This document shows positions 1 through 7,221 of a stretch of DNA of 14,728 bases, one piece after another. Numbering within the stretch: position 1 is the first letter of the stretch; every line of letters begins with the position of its first letter. A program made the position numbers and the translations under genes. Where the stretch lies: NCBI GenBank assembly GCA_023461115.1, contig JAEWOA010000056.1, forward strand, positions 1-14,728, given 5' to 3'. Under the pieces are notes generated by a model. The model saw nothing but the letters and a program-made list of their open reading frames with translations, did no database searches and was not told the origin of the DNA. The stretch comes from Actinomycetes bacterium. Lineage in GTDB: Bacteria; Actinomycetota; Actinomycetes; Actinomycetales; Cellulomonadaceae.

Positions 1-58
<58 letters not shown>

Positions 59-704
59 CGTCGTCTGAGAGGGTGCCCGTCACCAAGTAGGTCACGCGGC
101 GGGCGACGCTGACCGCGTGGTCGCCGAACCGCTCGTAGTAGCGGCCCAGGAGGGTCACGTCGACGGTCTGCTGCGGCGAGCCGTCCCACTGGCCGCCGAG
201 CAGCGCCGTGAACGTCTCCTCGTGCAGGTCGTCGAGCAGGTCGTCGTCGGCCTCGATGCTGGAGGCCAGCGCGATGTCGTGGTTCTCCAGGAGCGTCGTG
301 TTGCGACGAGCCACCCGCACGGCGGCGTCGTGCATCTGCGAGAACGTCGACTCCATGCCCGCGGGCACCGCGTGCAGCGGATAGCGGCCGCGCGCGATCT
401 GCGCGATGTGCCGCGCCAGGTCCCCCATGCGCTCGAGCGACGCGCTCATGCGCAGCGCGGAGACGACGATGCGCAGGTCTGTGGCGACGGGCTGCTGCTG
501 CGCGAGCAGGAGGACGCAGCGCTCGTCGAGGTCGCGCTCCATCGCGTCGATGCCGAGGTCGTCGGCGATGACGGACTCCGCCAGGCTCAGGTCCGCCGTC
601 ATGAGGGCGACGCCCGCGTTGGTGACCGCGTGCTCCACCCGGCCGGCCATCGCCACCAGGTCCTCGCCGAGCTGGGTGAGCTCGGCGTCGAAGATGTCCC
701 GCAT
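59..704 (-). CDS. phoU: Phosphate signalling regulator PhoU, 3' end lost in the poly-G tract
   Basis: PhoU is a cytoplasmic, helix-bundle, metal-binding protein that links the Pst phosphate importer to the phosphate two-component system and keeps the response off when phosphate is plentiful. The start ATG is the complement of 702-704, preceded on the minus strand by an AGAGGGA ribosome site. About 215 residues are readable, close to full family length. The two PhoU repeats are visible, each with its E-R-x-G-D metal motif: ERMGDLARHIA at residues 91-101 and ERFGDHAVSVA at 191-201. The frame stays open into the artefactual G run, so the true stop is not seen. It is transcribed away from the DUF7144 operon and has PHO-box repeats upstream at 765-797, suggesting that it is itself phosphate regulated. 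Family assignment is certain; the C-terminus is unknown. Confidence 0.93.
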
Positions 705-764
705 GTGTTCCCTCTCAAGCCGGCCGCGGCGCATCCGGCCACGGGCGACGACCAGGTTGGCGCC

Positions 765-797
765 CGCAGGTGAACACCGAGACGCCCGCAGGTGAAC
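765..797 (-). promoter_or_regulatory. PHO box upstream of phoU (phased 11-bp direct repeats)
   Basis: On the minus strand GTTCACCTGCG occurs at 797-787 and again, identical, at 775-765, with an 11-base unit (GGCGTCTCGGT) between them. The 22-base spacing, two turns of DNA, fits tandem binding of an OmpR-type regulator. The unit matches the known actinobacterial PHO-box pattern (GTTCACC-type 11-mers bound by PhoP/RegX3) and is identical to the first unit before pstS. The repeats lie in the orientation of phoU, about 60 bases before its start. I see no convincing -10. Confidence 0.75.
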
Positions 798-888
798 AGC
801 GGGCGGCCGTTGGCTGCGCGCATGTCCCCCGGGCGGGCGAGAAAGTGACGTTTGCGCTGCTACGAGTGGCAATGTCGCAGTACGCGGA

Positions 889-894
889 TAGTGT
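889..894 (+). promoter_or_regulatory. Candidate -10 box for the DUF7144 operon
   Basis: TAGTGT fits the TANNNT pattern and lies about 70 bases before the first gene of the operon. No good -35 is seen at the expected distance. A near repeat, TGTCGCA, flanks it at about 873-879 and 892-898. The call is weak. Confidence 0.25.
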
Positions 895-961
895 CGCAAT
901 GCGCGCCCGACGAGGGCGTGGTGTCCCAGGTTTCGAGCGGCAAATCGAGAGGAACGACCAC

Positions 962-1366
962 ATGGCACAGAAGGTCACAGGCTGGGTCGGCTGGGTGTGG
1001 TTCGGCGCGTTCGCACTACTGACCGTCGGGCTGTTCAACGTCGTGTCCGGCCTGATCGCCGTCTTCAACGACGACAAGGTCCTCGCCTGGAACAACTTCC
1101 AGGGCGCGTTCGTGCTCGACATCTCGACGTGGGGGTGGGTGCACCTGATCCTGGGCGCGCTGATCACGTTCGTGGGGTTCGCGCTGTTCGGCGGAGCCCT
1201 GTGGGCGCGCATCACGGCGATCATCCTGCTCACCGTGAACCTGGTCTGGCAGTTCTTCTGGCTGCCGGTGACGCCGTGGTGGTCGATCGCAGTGATCGCG
1301 CTCGGTGGCTTCACGCTGTGGGCGCTGACGGTCCACGGCGACGAGGTCGAGCGCGCGGTTCGGTGA
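962..1366 (+). CDS. DUF7144 family membrane protein
   Basis: This is a 134-residue integral membrane protein. Four hydrophobic segments are visible at roughly residues 7-34, 56-77, 80-104 and 106-124. The motifs FDIxTWGWVHL-like (DISTWGWVHL, 53-62), LWARI (80-84) and PWWSI (105-109) are typical of the actinobacterial DUF7144 family, whose function is not established. I chose ATG 962 over upstream in-frame starts because GAGAGGAA sits just before it and the hydrophobic N-terminus begins there. It is the first of four closely spaced genes on this strand (gap of 19 bases to the next). Divergent from phoU. Membrane topology is clear; role unknown. Confidence 0.88.
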   Translation: MAQKVTGWVGWVWFGAFALLTVGLFNVVSGLIAVFNDDKVLAWNNFQGAFVLDISTWGWVHLILGALITFVGFALFGGALWARITAIILLTVNLVWQFFWLPVTPWWSIAVIALGGFTLWALTVHGDEVERAVR

Positions 1367-1385
1367 CGGGAACGAGGAGAGTGTG

Positions 1386-1877
1386 ATGGCGGATATCGAG
1401 TTCGGCCCTATCGAGTTTCTGGCCCTGGAGTTCCCCGACGACCGCATCCCCGACGCGGTCAAGACCGAGCTCGCGGTGCTCGTCGCCTCGGAGCAGGTCC
1501 GGATCATCGACCTGGTCGTGGTCCGGCGGCCCGTGGACGGGGACCTGGAGATCATCGAGATCCAGGACCTCGAGGACGAGATCGTGGTCACCGACGTCGA
1601 GCTGCCCGGCTCGGGACTGGCGGGCCAGGAGGACATCGACGAGATCGCGGGCGCGTTGCCCCTGGGCTCGTCGGCGCTGATCTTGGTGATCGAGCACCTG
1701 TGGTCGCTCGGCCTGGCCCGGGCGCTGCGTGCGAGCGGCGGCATCCTGCTGGCCTCGGAGCGGATCCCGGCCGAGGTGGTGGCGGCTCTGAGCGAGCTCG
1801 AGGAGCTCGCCGAGGAGCTGGAGGACGAGTTGGACGAGGAGCTCGACGAGGCCGCCGGCCGCGGCTCTGACGACTGA
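1386..1877 (+). CDS. DUF6325 family protein
   Basis: This 163-residue soluble protein matches the DUF6325 family as I remember it: an N-terminal G-P-I-E-F (residues 6-10), a strand-rich middle on hydrophobic-acidic alternation, a central SSALILVIEHLW segment (about 97-108) and ASGGILLASERIPAEVV (about 117-133). The C-terminal 30 residues are almost all Glu, Asp and Leu and would form an acidic helix or coiled coil. ATG 1386 is preferred over GTG 1383 because GAGGAGA is at a good distance. It sits between two membrane-associated genes of the same operon. Function is unknown; a soluble partner of the neighbouring membrane proteins is only a guess. Confidence 0.85.
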   Translation: MADIEFGPIEFLALEFPDDRIPDAVKTELAVLVASEQVRIIDLVVVRRPVDGDLEIIEIQDLEDEIVVTDVELPGSGLAGQEDIDEIAGALPLGSSALILVIEHLWSLGLARALRASGGILLASERIPAEVVAALSELEELAEELEDELDEELDEAAGRGSDD

Positions 1878-1907
1878 CGGAACGTAGAGAGAAGAGGAGG
1901 ACCAGCC

Positions 1908-2252
1908 ATGCCATTCGTCGGACGAGTGGGCCGCCCCGGCCTGATCGGCACAGCGGCGCGCACCGCGGTGATCGCGGGCACGGCGACGGCCACCGCGGGC
2001 GCGGTGCGCCGCCACCAGTACAACAAGGCGCAGGACAGCTACGACCAGCAGCAGTACGAGGCCGAGCAGCAGCAGCTCCAGATGCAGGAGGCCGCCCGCC
2101 AGGCGGCCGCGGCGCAGGCGCAGGCTGCCCCGGCGGCGCCCGCCGCCGGTGACGACCTGCTCGGAAAGCTCCAGCAGCTCGGGACCCTGCACCAGCAGGG
2201 TGTGCTCAGCGACGACGAGTTCGCCGCGGCGAAGGCCAAGCTGCTCGCATGA
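1908..2252 (+). CDS. SHOCT domain-containing small protein
   Basis: This 114-residue protein has three parts. Residues 1-38 are Gly/Ala/Thr-rich with a hydrophobic stretch that could contact the membrane. Residues 39-80 are Gln-, Glu- and Ala-rich and low complexity, probably coiled coil. Residues 83-114 form a SHOCT domain, with the pattern L-x-x-L-x-x-L-x-x-x-G-x-L-[ST]-D-x-E-F-x-x-x-K-x-x-L-L. SHOCT is a short oligomerisation domain usually found at protein C-termini. AGAAGAGGAGG provides a strong ribosome site. The stop overlaps the start of the DUF1269 gene by 4 bases (ATGA), implying translational coupling. Confidence 0.9.
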   Translation: MPFVGRVGRPGLIGTAARTAVIAGTATATAGAVRRHQYNKAQDSYDQQQYEAEQQQLQMQEAARQAAAAQAQAAPAAPAAGDDLLGKLQQLGTLHQQGVLSDDEFAAAKAKLLA

Positions 2253-2731
2253 CGACGTTCACGGCGTGGAAGTTCGACGACCCTGACGCCGCCAAGCGGA
2301 TGCTCGACGTGCTCCGGGAGGCGTCGAGCGAGGGCTTGGTGACGATCGTCGACCGCGCGGTGATCTCCTGGCCCCAGGGCCAGGCGAAGCCCGACATGCA
2401 CCACGGCCACGACGACCAGTGGCGCGGCACCGGCTGGGGCGCCTTCTGGGGCCTGCTGTTCGGTGTGCTGTTCTTCGTCCCGCTGCTGGGCGCGGCGGCG
2501 GGCGCGGCGGTCGGTGGGATCAGCAAGACGATGGCGGCGGTCGGCCTGACGGACGCGCAGCTCGACGACATCCGGGCGCAGGTGGTGCCGGGCACGTCGA
2601 TGCTGTGCGTGGTGACCGACGCGGGCGACCTGGACCGGCTGGCCGAGCGGTTCCACGGGTTCCACACGACGCTCGTGGCCACCAACCTGACGGAGGCGGA
2701 GCGCAGCGCGTTGCTGGAGGCGTTCGGCTGA
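2249..2731 (+). CDS. DUF1269 domain-containing membrane protein
   Basis: This 160-residue protein has the DUF1269 layout. An N-terminal alpha-beta part reads TAWKFDDPDAAKRML (residues 5-19), then comes one Gly-rich hydrophobic hairpin at about 61-92 (GxxxG-like spacing, W63, G67, P78), and then a C-terminal part with VPGTSMLCVVTD (about 112-123). The membrane segment resembles glycine-zipper helices. DUF1269 proteins are of unknown function, and in actinobacteria often neighbour DUF6325 and SHOCT proteins. The start ATG overlaps the previous stop. It is the last gene of the operon: a 14-bp-stem hairpin follows within 15 bases. Confidence 0.88.
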   Translation: MTTFTAWKFDDPDAAKRMLDVLREASSEGLVTIVDRAVISWPQGQAKPDMHHGHDDQWRGTGWGAFWGLLFGVLFFVPLLGAAAGAAVGGISKTMAAVGLTDAQLDDIRAQVVPGTSMLCVVTDAGDLDRLAERFHGFHTTLVATNLTEAERSALLEAFG

Positions 2732-2743
2732 GTAGCCGCGGCC

Positions 2744-2778
2744 CGGGCGCGAGCGCTGATCCTGAGCGCTCGCGCCCG
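2744..2778 (+). terminator. Hairpin terminator after the DUF1269 gene
   Basis: Bases 2744-2757 pair perfectly with 2765-2778 (14 bp, GC-rich), leaving a 7-base loop GATCCTG. There is no T-run, as is common for actinobacterial terminators. It separates the four-gene operon from senX3. Confidence 0.8.
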
Positions 2779-2785
2779 TGGCCTG

Positions 2786-2807
2786 CCGGGGTGAACGGCG
2801 AGTGAAT
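2786..2807 (-). promoter_or_regulatory. Candidate PHO box upstream of senX3-regX3
   Basis: Read on the minus strand, two adjacent 11-base units are seen: ATTCACTCGCC (2807-2797) and GTTCACCCCGG (2796-2786). Both carry the TTCAC core of PHO-box units at exact 11-base spacing. They point away from senX3, unlike the boxes at phoU and pstS. Placement suggests autoregulation of the two-component genes. Orientation and distance (about 60 bases from the proposed -10) make it less secure. Confidence 0.5.
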
Positions 2808-2867
2808 GGTCGTCGACAAGCCGCGCCGTCCGGGTGTTCCGGTACGGGTGGGCCTCGCCCGGCGGCC

Positions 2868-2873
2868 TACGCT
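2868..2873 (+). promoter_or_regulatory. -10 box for a probable leaderless senX3 mRNA
   Basis: TACGCT (TANNNT) ends 6 bases before GTG 2880, the spacing at which transcription would begin at the start codon itself. No ribosome site precedes that GTG, which fits a leaderless transcript. The -35 region is not convincing. Confidence 0.5.
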
Positions 2874-2879
2874 GGCCTG

Positions 2880-4133
2880 GTGACTGGGGTTGACGGCGTC
2901 TACCTGCTGATGGCGGGTGCGCTCGGCGTGCTCGTGGGTGTCGCGGCGACGCTCGCGTTCCGGTGGAGCGAGCGCGCGCAGCGCACGGTGCCGCCGCAGC
3001 CTGCGCCCGAGCTCGACGAGGGCCTGGTCCGCATGCTGGCGGTCCTGCGATCGGCCGCGGTGGTCCTCGACGAGGACGACCGGCTGGTCCGCGCGAGCGC
3101 GCCGGCGTACGCGTTGGGCCTGGTGCGCGACGAGCGGATCGCGCCGCCCGCGATCCGGGACATGATCGCCGCGGTCCGCCGTGACGGCGTGATCCGCGAC
3201 GAGGAGCTGGAGCTTCCCCGCGGTGTCGGCCCGGGCATGCTGATGGTCCAGGTGCGGGTCGCGCAGGTGAGCCCGCGGCACGTGGTGGTGCTGGCGGAGG
3301 ATCAGACGCAGGCGCGCCGGCTGGAGGCGATCCGGCGCGACTTCGTCGTCAACGTGTCGCACGAGCTCAAGACTCCGGTGGGCGCGATCACGCTGCTGGC
3401 CGAGACGATCGAGGACGCCGCGGGCGACCCGGAGGCGGTCCGGCGCTTCGCGGGCCGCATGGCCGCGGAGGCGCAGCGGTTGTCGGCGCTGGTGCACGAG
3501 ATCATCGAGTTGTCGCGGCTGCAGGTGGCCGGCGCGCTGGGCCCGCTCTCGCTGGTCAGGCTCGACGACGTCGTCGCCGAGTCGGTGGACCGCGCGCAGA
3601 CCGCGGCTTCCGCCAAGCGGGTCCGCCTCGACATCGGTGGCGCGCACGGTGTGCACGTGTTCGGCAACCGTGACCTGCTGGTCACCGCGGTGCGCAACCT
3701 CGTCGACAACGCGGTCGCGTACTCGGGCGAGGCGTCGCATGTGGGCGTCGGTGTCCGCGAGGTCGGCGATCTCGTCGAGATCGCGGTGGTCGACGAGGGC
3801 ATCGGGATCGCGCCGGCCGAGCAGGAGCGCGTGTTCGAGCGGTTCTACCGTGTGGACCCGGCGCGCTCGCGGGCGACGGGCGGCACGGGCTTGGGGTTGT
3901 CGATCGTCAAGCACGTCGCGGCGGACCACGGTGGCGACGTGACGGTGTGGTCGCAGCCCGGCCGCGGATCCACGTTCACGATGCGCCTTCCGCGCGTGCC
4001 GGCGCCGCAGTCCGGCCGTGAGGCGTCGTGGGACACCCCCACTGGACACGACGAGGCGAGCGCGCCGCATGACGCGGCCGACGCGCCCGTCGTCGACGAA
4101 GGAGAGCATGTGCAGCATCGGAGCGCCTCGTGA
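2880..4133 (+). CDS. senX3: Sensor histidine kinase, SenX3/PhoR type
   Basis: This membrane sensor kinase is expected to phosphorylate the response regulator encoded next to it when phosphate is scarce. With GTG 2880 it has 417 residues. The order is: one membrane helix (about 6-27), a PAS-like linker region (about 45-140), a HisKA domain with phospho-acceptor His161 in NVSHELKTP, and an ATPase domain with N-box NLVDNA (273-278), G1 box DEGIGI (305-310), F box ERFYRV and G2 box GTGLGLS (from 335). A disordered tail of about 40 residues follows. There is no sizeable extracellular loop, so the signal must be sensed in or under the membrane, consistent with control by Pst-PhoU. GTG 2880 is chosen because upstream in-frame codons lie in the terminator and encode no domain. 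The stop overlaps the regulator start by 4 bases (GTGA). The phoR name would also fit. Confidence 0.9.
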   Translation: MTGVDGVYLLMAGALGVLVGVAATLAFRWSERAQRTVPPQPAPELDEGLVRMLAVLRSAAVVLDEDDRLVRASAPAYALGLVRDERIAPPAIRDMIAAVRRDGVIRDEELELPRGVGPGMLMVQVRVAQVSPRHVVVLAEDQTQARRLEAIRRDFVVNVSHELKTPVGAITLLAETIEDAAGDPEAVRRFAGRMAAEAQRLSALVHEIIELSRLQVAGALGPLSLVRLDDVVAESVDRAQTAASAKRVRLDIGGAHGVHVFGNRDLLVTAVRNLVDNAVAYSGEASHVGVGVREVGDLVEIAVVDEGIGIAPAEQERVFERFYRVDPARSRATGGTGLGLSIVKHVAADHGGDVTVWSQPGRGSTFTMRLPRVPAPQSGREASWDTPTGHDEASAPHDAADAPVVDEGEHVQHRSAS

Positions 4134-4855
4134 GCCCCCGCATCCTGGTGGTCGAGGACGAGGAGTCGTACCGCGACCCGCTGACGTACCAGCTGGAGCG
4201 CGAGGGCTTCGAGGTGGTCGCCGCGGCGACCGGCCTCGAGGCGCTGGACCGGTTCGACGAGCACGGCGCCGACCTGGTGCTGCTGGACCTGATGCTGCCG
4301 GGCATGGCGGGCACCGAGGTGTGCCGGCGCCTGCGTGCGGTGAGCGACGTGCCGGTCATCATGCTCACGGCCAAGGACGACGAGATCGACAAGGTCGTGG
4401 GCCTCGAGCTCGGCGCCGACGACTACGTGACCAAGCCGTACTCGTCGCGCGAGCTGGTGGCGCGGGTGCGCGCGGTGCTGCGCCGCCGCGAAGGGGCCCC
4501 GGTGGCCGCCGCGCCCCAGCACGTCGAGCACGACGACGACGTGCTGGCGTCCGGCCCGGTGCGCATGGACGTGGAGCGGCACACCGTCGCGGTGCGCGGC
4601 GCCGAGGTCGCGTTCCCGCTCAAGGAGTTCGAGCTGCTCGAGCTGCTGCTGCGCAACGCCGGGCGCGTGCTGACCCGCGGCCAGCTGATCGACCGCATCT
4701 GGGGCTCCAACTACGTGGGCGACACCAAGACCCTCGACGTCCACGTCAAGCGCATCCGCGCCAAGATCGAGCGGGACCCGGCCAGCCCGGCACTCCTGGT
4801 CACGGTCCGCGGGCTGGGCTACAAGCTGAACGACGAGGCGCCCGTCCCCGCGTGA
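4130..4855 (+). CDS. regX3: Response regulator, RegX3/PhoP type (OmpR family)
   Basis: This 241-residue DNA-binding regulator has an N-terminal receiver domain (about 3-118) and a C-terminal winged-helix domain (about 135-235). The receiver has the acidic pocket E9-D10, phospho-acceptor D53 in LLDLMLPGM, T80 and K102. The DNA-binding part has LKEFELLELLLRNAGRVL and the DVHVKRIRAKIE recognition-helix region. The stretch EIDKVVGLELGADDYVTKPY (85-104) is very like mycobacterial RegX3. It starts with GTG overlapping the kinase stop, so the two are co-translated. It most likely binds the PHO-box repeats seen before phoU, senX3 and pstS. Whether it is better called PhoP or RegX3 is a naming choice. 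Confidence 0.92.
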   Translation: MSPRILVVEDEESYRDPLTYQLEREGFEVVAAATGLEALDRFDEHGADLVLLDLMLPGMAGTEVCRRLRAVSDVPVIMLTAKDDEIDKVVGLELGADDYVTKPYSSRELVARVRAVLRRREGAPVAAAPQHVEHDDDVLASGPVRMDVERHTVAVRGAEVAFPLKEFELLELLLRNAGRVLTRGQLIDRIWGSNYVGDTKTLDVHVKRIRAKIERDPASPALLVTVRGLGYKLNDEAPVPA

Positions 4856-4898
4856 CCGACGGCCGACGGCCCGCCTGAAGAGGCAACTGACAGCCACA

Positions 4899-4920
4899 GT
4901 TCACCTGCGGTTCACCGGAT
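4899..4920 (+). promoter_or_regulatory. PHO box upstream of pstS
   Basis: Two abutting 11-base direct repeats, GTTCACCTGCG (4899-4909) and GTTCACCGGAT (4910-4920), lie 88 bases before the pstS start in the same orientation. The first is identical to both conserved units before phoU. This is the classical arrangement for activation of the Pst operon in phosphate starvation by a PhoP/RegX3-type regulator. A clear -10 is not evident downstream. Confidence 0.85.
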
Positions 4921-5007
4921 GCGGGGAAGCGCGTCACTCCATCCCGGCAACGTTCCTGATCGTCAGCGCACACCCCGGTGCGCATCTCTTCGACAGGATG
5001 GACCACA

Positions 5008-6114
5008 GTGAAGCTCTCCCTCCACGGCCGTGTCGGGGCGGCTGCCCTCGTCGGCGCGCTCGCCCTTTCGCTCGCTGCCTGCGGATCGGACGACCCACTC
5101 GGTGACACCCCCGACTCGTCTGGCAGCCCCGCCGCCGAGTCGACTCTCAGCGGTGAGCTCAACGGCGCCGGCGCCTCCTCGCAGGAGAAGGCGATGGACG
5201 CGTGGCGCGCCGGCTTCCAGGGCGCCAACCCCGACGTGACGGTCAACTACGACCCGGTCGGCTCGTCGGGCGGCCGCCAGCAGTTCATCGACGGTGGCGT
5301 GGTGTGGGCCGGCACGGACTCGGCGCTCAAGCCCGAGGAGCTCGAGGCGGCCAAGGCGCGCTGCGAGGCCATCGACATCCCGGTGTACGTGAGCCCGATC
5401 GCGGTCGTCTTCAACCTGGACGGCGTCGACACCCTGAACCTCTCGGCCGAGACGATCGCCAAGGTCTTCCGCGGCGACATCAAGCAGTGGGATGACGCCG
5501 CGATCAAGGCGGACAACCCCGACGCGCAGCTCCCGTCGCTCGCGATCACGCCCGTGCACCGCTCGGACGGCTCGGGCACCACCAAGAACTTCACGGACTA
5601 CCTGAACAAGGCCGCGAACGGCGTGTGGACCGACGAGGCCGCCGACGACTGGCCGCTCCAGGGCGGTGAGTCGGGCAACGGCACGTCGGGCCTCATCCAG
5701 GCCGTGCAGGCCGCGGCGGGCACGATCGGCTACGCGGACGAGTCCGCCGCCGGCTCGCTCGGCAAGGTCAGCCTCAAGGTGGGTGACGGATTCGTCGCCC
5801 CGTCGGCCGAGTCGGCCGCCAAGGGCCTGGCCGCCTCCCCGCGGGACACCGAGCGCGGCGAGCACGACATCGTCGTGAAGGTCGACCGCACCACCACCGA
5901 GGCGGGCGCGTACCCGCTGATCCTCGTGTCGTACGCGGTCGCGTGCCTCACCTACGAGGACCAGGCGACCGCCGACCTGGTCAAGGGCCTCCTCGGCTTC
6001 ATCGTCAGCGACGAGGGCCAGCAGGCCTCCAACTCCGCGGCCGGCTCGGCGCCGCTGCCGGCGGACCTCGCGACCGAGGCCAAGGCCGCGGTCGACGCGA
6101 TCAGCGCGGCCTGA
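5008..6114 (+). CDS. pstS: Phosphate ABC transporter substrate-binding lipoprotein PstS
   Basis: PstS captures phosphate outside the membrane and hands it to PstC-PstA. From GTG 5008 it has 368 residues. It begins with a lipoprotein signal peptide: positive residues 2-8, a hydrophobic stretch 9-22 and lipobox L-A-A-C with Cys25. Phosphate-site motifs are present: GAGASSQEKAMDAW near the N-terminus, SSGGRQQF, GTDS and RSDGSGTT. A conserved end region ILVSYAVAC is also visible. GTG 5008 is chosen because AGGATGG sits 6 bases upstream and the signal peptide begins there; upstream in-frame codons lack signal character. A PHO box lies upstream, and a strong hairpin separates the gene from pstC. 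Confidence 0.96.
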   Translation: MKLSLHGRVGAAALVGALALSLAACGSDDPLGDTPDSSGSPAAESTLSGELNGAGASSQEKAMDAWRAGFQGANPDVTVNYDPVGSSGGRQQFIDGGVVWAGTDSALKPEELEAAKARCEAIDIPVYVSPIAVVFNLDGVDTLNLSAETIAKVFRGDIKQWDDAAIKADNPDAQLPSLAITPVHRSDGSGTTKNFTDYLNKAANGVWTDEAADDWPLQGGESGNGTSGLIQAVQAAAGTIGYADESAAGSLGKVSLKVGDGFVAPSAESAAKGLAASPRDTERGEHDIVVKVDRTTTEAGAYPLILVSYAVACLTYEDQATADLVKGLLGFIVSDEGQQASNSAAGSAPLPADLATEAKAAVDAISAA

Positions 6115-6122
6115 CGCAAGCA

Positions 6123-6168
6123 GTCGGTGGCCGGCCCGTCCCGGGGGGGACGCGGGCCGGCCACCGAC
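6123..6168 (+). terminator. Strong hairpin between pstS and pstC (partial terminator)
   Basis: Bases 6123-6138 pair perfectly with 6153-6168 (16 bp), with a 14-base loop. No T-run follows. It begins 9 bases after the pstS stop and lies 42 bases before pstC, which is on the same strand. Such hairpins usually protect the upstream message or stop part of the transcripts, giving more PstS than permease. Confidence 0.8.
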
Positions 6169-6210
6169 GACTAGTCCTCCCCGCCGTTCCCCCGCATCGC
6201 AGGAGCATCT

Positions 6211-7221
6211 GTGACCACCACATCGAGCCCCGCCCTCGCGGACGCGCCAGCGGACCGCCCGCCCGCGTCGCCGCGGCGCCGGGCGTCGCGGCCGATCGAG
6301 CGCGGCGGCAGCAAGGCTTTCCGTTGGCTCGCGACGAGCGCCGGCGTCCTCATCCTCGTCGTCCTCGTCGCAGTCGCGGTGTTCCTGGTGCTGCGCGCCT
6401 GGCCCGCGTTGACCACGCCGACCGACGAGCTCATCGCGCAGGTCAACCTGCTGCGCGACTCGAGTTCGCTGCTCGACTACGTCGGGCCGCTGATCTTCGG
6501 CACCGTGCTCGCGGCGGCGCTGGCCCTGCTGATCGCGGTCCCCGTCGCGATCGGCATCGCGCTGTTCATCTCGCACTACGCGCCGCGCCGCCTGGCCTCG
6601 GGCCTCGGCTACCTGGTGGACTTGCTGGCGGCGGTGCCGTCTGTGGTCTACGGCCTGTGGGGCGCGCTGGTGCTGGCGCCGATCGTCAAGCCCGTGTGGA
6701 CGTGGCTCAACACGTACGCCGGGTGGATCCCGCTGTTCGGCGGTGAGGTCTCGCCGACCGCGCGCGTGCTGCTCACGGTCGCGCTCGTGCTCGCGGTCAT
6801 GATCCTGCCGATCATCACCGCGGTGTCCCGCGAGGTGTTCCTGCAGACCCCGCGCCTCCACGAGGAGGCCGCCCTGGCCCTGGGCGCCACACGCTGGGAG
6901 ATGATCCGCACCGCGGTCCTGCCGTTCGGGCGCTCGGGTGTGGTGTCCGCGGCGATGCTCGGCCTGGGCCGCGCGCTCGGCGAGACCATGGCCGTGCTGA
7001 TGATCCTGTCGCCCGGGTTCCTCTACTCGTTCCAGCTCCTGGTCGCGGGCCAGCAGCAGACGATCGCGGCGAACATCGCGGCGCAGTTCCCCGAGGCGAG
7101 TCCCATGGGCCTGTCGGTCCTGATCGCCACCGGCCTCGCGCTGTTCGTCATCACGCTCGTCGTCAACATGGCCGCGCGCGCGATCGTCGCGCGCCGCAAG
7201 GACTTCTCGGGAGCCAACTGA
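6211..7221 (+). CDS. pstC: Phosphate ABC transporter permease PstC
   Basis: This 336-residue inner-membrane subunit forms the phosphate channel together with PstA. It has a polar N-terminus of about 35 residues followed by six hydrophobic segments (the first at about 40-62, then about 93-120, 131-158, 184-205, 245-268 and 300-325). The cytoplasmic coupling loop EEAALALGATRWEMIRTAVL (218-237), the EAA motif that docks on PstB, is intact, and GLGRALGETMAV (251-262) is characteristic of PstC. The start is GTG 6211 with AGGAG 5 bases upstream of it. The stop shares one base with the pstA start (TGATG), so the two permeases are translationally coupled. Confidence 0.96.
   Translation: MTTTSSPALADAPADRPPASPRRRASRPIERGGSKAFRWLATSAGVLILVVLVAVAVFLVLRAWPALTTPTDELIAQVNLLRDSSSLLDYVGPLIFGTVLAAALALLIAVPVAIGIALFISHYAPRRLASGLGYLVDLLAAVPSVVYGLWGALVLAPIVKPVWTWLNTYAGWIPLFGGEVSPTARVLLTVALVLAVMILPIITAVSREVFLQTPRLHEEAALALGATRWEMIRTAVLPFGRSGVVSAAMLGLGRALGETMAVLMILSPGFLYSFQLLVAGQQQTIAANIAAQFPEASPMGLSVLIATGLALFVITLVVNMAARAIVARRKDFSGAN

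Noticed and set aside
765..797. Repeats near phoU as a possible CRISPR or iteron array
   Set aside because: Only two copies at a 22-base period, and the unit matches the PHO-box pattern also found before pstS.
4963..6861. Long minus-strand frame opposite pstS and pstC
   Set aside because: Low-complexity Arg/Gly/Val-rich translation, a shadow of genuine pst coding on the plus strand.
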